This document shows, one piece after another, positions 30,022 to 30,933 of a stretch of DNA of 30,933 nt. Each line of letters opens with the position of its first letter. The first letter of the stretch is position 1. The DNA is from a virus. The DNA lies in IMG/VR virus record IMGVR_UViG_3300047443_000097, positions 1 through 30,933 of that record; one strand, given 5' to 3'. The notes below the pieces were generated by a model that was not told where the DNA came from, searched no databases, and was given only the letters and a program-made list of their open reading frames with translations. Position numbers and translations under genes: made by a program.

Positions 30022-30354
30022 TCAGCCCCAGTACGCCCGCAGGTCCGTCTGGAACTGCTGCTTGGCTGCCGCGCGGTCGCTCTGATTGCCCGGCGGGGGG
30101 ACTGGCCGCTGCTTCTCGTAGCGCATCCGTAGATGCCGTCCAACGCCAGGGCGGTCCTCGACGTCGCCGTCTTTCACGTAGACGTGCTCGAAGCCGGGCG
30201 ACTCCAGGAGATGCGCTGCCGCGATCTGCTCGGGCGGCGTCTGCCACGGCAGGTAGGCGTCGATGTCCGTGGACTTGCCGTCGAGCGGCCCCCCAACGAA
30301 CACGCACCGGATCATGCCCGCAGGTAGGGGCTTCTCGTCTCGCGTCTCGTCCAT
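30022..30354 (-). CDS. Small hypothetical protein (phage accessory)
   Basis: This 110-residue protein starts at ATG 30354. It reads 'MIRCVFVGGPLDGKSTDID' at about residues 14-32, a short beta motif often found in small Streptomyces phage proteins, then 'PWQTPPEQIAAAHLLES', 'EHVYVKDGD' and a basic C-terminal end with 'HLRMRYEKQRP'. Function is unknown. TAGCCT six bases upstream of the start and the lack of a ribosome site suggest a leaderless mRNA. Confidence 0.7.
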   Translation of the reverse strand: MDETRDEKPLPAGMIRCVFVGGPLDGKSTDIDAYLPWQTPPEQIAAAHLLESPGFEHVYVKDGDVEDRPGVGRHLRMRYEKQRPVPPPGNQSDRAAAKQQFQTDLRAYWG

Positions 30355-30360
30355 GCGGCT

Positions 30361-30366
30361 AGGCTA
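30361..30366 (-). promoter_or_regulatory. -10-like TAGCCT six bases before ATG 30354
   Basis: Reading left, TAGCCT (30366 to 30361), then six bases, then ATG. It also contains the TAG stop of the short frame at 30364-30492. No -35 match is obvious, so this is a weak call supported by the parallel cases at 29972 and 30544. Confidence 0.3.
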
Positions 30367-30544
30367 CGCCGCCTCAACGATCTCGCCCCGCTCCGCTGCG
30401 ACGGCCACGGTCCACTCCTCGACGAGCACCTCATACCGCCGCCGGGACGCCCCATACAGCCAGCCGCCCACCGAGCTGCCGGATCCCCTCATTCACCACG
30501 GCAGACGGCCGTGCGGGGCCCGGGTCTGGGGGAGTGGGAGGCAT
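30364..30544 (-). pseudogene. Short gene apparently broken by a 4-bp tandem duplication
   Basis: From ATG 30544 a frame reads MPPTPPDPGPARPSAVVNEG and on to 37 residues, stopping at a TGA (low base 30431). A second frame, ATG 30492 to TAG 30364, ends 'RRRYEVLVEEWTVAVAAERG' plus eight residues. The two meet at a CAGC-CAGC tandem repeat (30457-30464). Removing one copy joins them into one sensible 58-residue helical protein. The upstream end has a promoter-like sequence, so the gene was probably real and then frameshifted. Sequencing error or two separate small genes are the alternatives. Confidence 0.45.
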
Positions 30545-30551
30545 GGTGATC

Positions 30552-30581
30552 AGTCTAGGGCGGGGCACTGTCAGCGGTCAG
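30552..30581 (-). promoter_or_regulatory. Promoter CTGACC-N18-TAGACT before ATG 30544
   Basis: Reading left, CTGACC (30581-30576), 18 bases, TAGACT (30557-30552), seven bases, then ATG 30544. Both hexamers are near the Streptomyces vegetative consensus (TTGACR and TAGRRT). No ribosome binding site lies before the ATG, which fits a leaderless mRNA. The -35 overlaps the end of the GntR gene. Confidence 0.5.
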
Positions 30582-30823
30582 CCCTCGGCGGGCGGCTGTC
30601 GTGCGACGAAGCTACCGAGGCCCGGCTCTGTGTAGATGAGCCCCTCGTCGCGCAGCCCGCGGTGCACCTTCTGCGCGGTCGCCTGCGCGATCCCGAACTC
30701 GGTGGCCAGCTGGATGACCGACGGGACGCGAGTGCGAGACGGGTACGTGCCATCGGTGATCCGCTGCCGGATCACGTCCGCGACCTGCTTCCACCTGGGC
30801 ACATCTGCCTCGAATTCGATCAC
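30578..30823 (-). CDS. GntR-type transcriptional regulator, DNA-binding domain only
   Basis: This 81-residue protein is taken from GTG 30823, giving the N-terminus 'MIEFEADVPRWKQVADVIRQ' known from small actinobacterial GntR proteins; starts up to GTG 30877 are possible. The winged helix-turn-helix follows: 'RQRITDGTYPSRTRVPSVIQLA' at about 19-40, 'FGIAQATAQKVHRGLRDEG' at about 43-61 and the wing 'LIYTEPGLGSFVA'. There is no effector domain. It probably represses its own promoter and perhaps phage early genes. Repeats just upstream look like its operator. Confidence 0.82.
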   Translation of the reverse strand: MIEFEADVPRWKQVADVIRQRITDGTYPSRTRVPSVIQLATEFGIAQATAQKVHRGLRDEGLIYTEPGLGSFVARQPPAEG

Positions 30824-30830
30824 ACCGTCA

Positions 30831-30893
30831 ACGTGACACGCCATCCCATGCCACGCGAGATGTCGCATACGTGGCACGCCATAGCATGCTATG
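30831..30893. promoter_or_regulatory. Operator-like direct repeats and palindrome before the GntR gene
   Basis: ACGTGACACGCCAT (30831-30844) and ACGTGGCACGCCAT (30869-30882) differ at one base and begin 38 bases apart, almost four helical turns. Both are followed by two variable bases and CATG. The second runs into a perfect 14-bp palindrome, CATAGCATGCTATG (30880-30893). This is the expected place for binding by the GntR-type protein. Confidence 0.5.
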
Positions 30894-30933
30894 TCTAAGC
30901 TGCTGGAATGCAGCCCCGCCCGCGCACGGCCGG

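Noticed and set aside
1-30933. tRNA genes, CRISPR arrays or insertion sequences
   Set aside because: No cloverleaf, no regularly spaced repeat array and no transposase-like frame was found by reading both strands.

Overview
The window reads as roughly 31 kb of a temperate siphovirus (free phage or prophage) of a high-GC actinobacterium, most probably a Streptomyces. This rests on the very GC-rich third codon positions, frequent GTG/TTG starts, purine-rich ribosome binding sites, the phage module order, a tyrosine integrase, and proteins typical of Streptomyces and actinophages (DUF6221-like proteins, a GntR regulator, the collagen-like lysis-region protein). The left edge cuts the portal gene, so the terminase lies outside. 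The species and the attachment site cannot be identified from the window.

Positions 1-7782 (+) hold the head and connector module: portal (partial), MuF-type minor head protein, scaffold, major capsid protein, a run of small head-tail joining proteins, the tail terminator, the tail tube, and the G/GT tail-assembly chaperone pair with a GGGAAAA -1 frameshift site. Positions 7772-18415 (+) hold the tail tip: a 1544-residue tape measure with a cysteine-peptidase-like domain near its C-terminus, a distal-tail-like protein with a carbohydrate-binding-like fold, a large fibronectin-type minor tail protein, and a putative receptor-binding fibre. A 26-residue membrane microprotein closes the rightward series.

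Positions 24343-18505 (-) hold an unusual insertion into the late region: twelve genes on the opposite strand, with all eleven junctions overlapping by exactly four bases. It encodes a GT-A-like and a GT-B-like glycosyltransferase, a nucleotide-sugar epimerase interrupted by a 242-residue intein with a single LAGLIDADG motif, four small cysteine-rich (zinc-ribbon-like) proteins and several small unknowns. Its apparent 5' leader carries two interleaved perfect inverted repeats (11 and 12 bp) that can form a pseudoknot or two alternative hairpins. I read it as a co-translated sugar-modification module, with the target (virion, DNA or host envelope) unknown.

Positions 24525-26851 (+) hold the lysis cassette: amidase endolysin, three-helix holin, a membrane/coiled-coil protein, a membrane-anchored collagen-like protein and a 30-residue acidic protein, ended by a UUCG-loop terminator. 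Positions 26922-30823 hold lysogeny and early genes: a tyrosine integrase preceded by a DUF6221-like gene, a protein that is only the LexA DNA-binding domain with a LexA-like box in its own promoter, further small proteins, and a GntR-type regulator with repeated operator-like sequences upstream. Several genes here look leaderless, with a TAGNNT hexamer 6-7 bases before the start codon.
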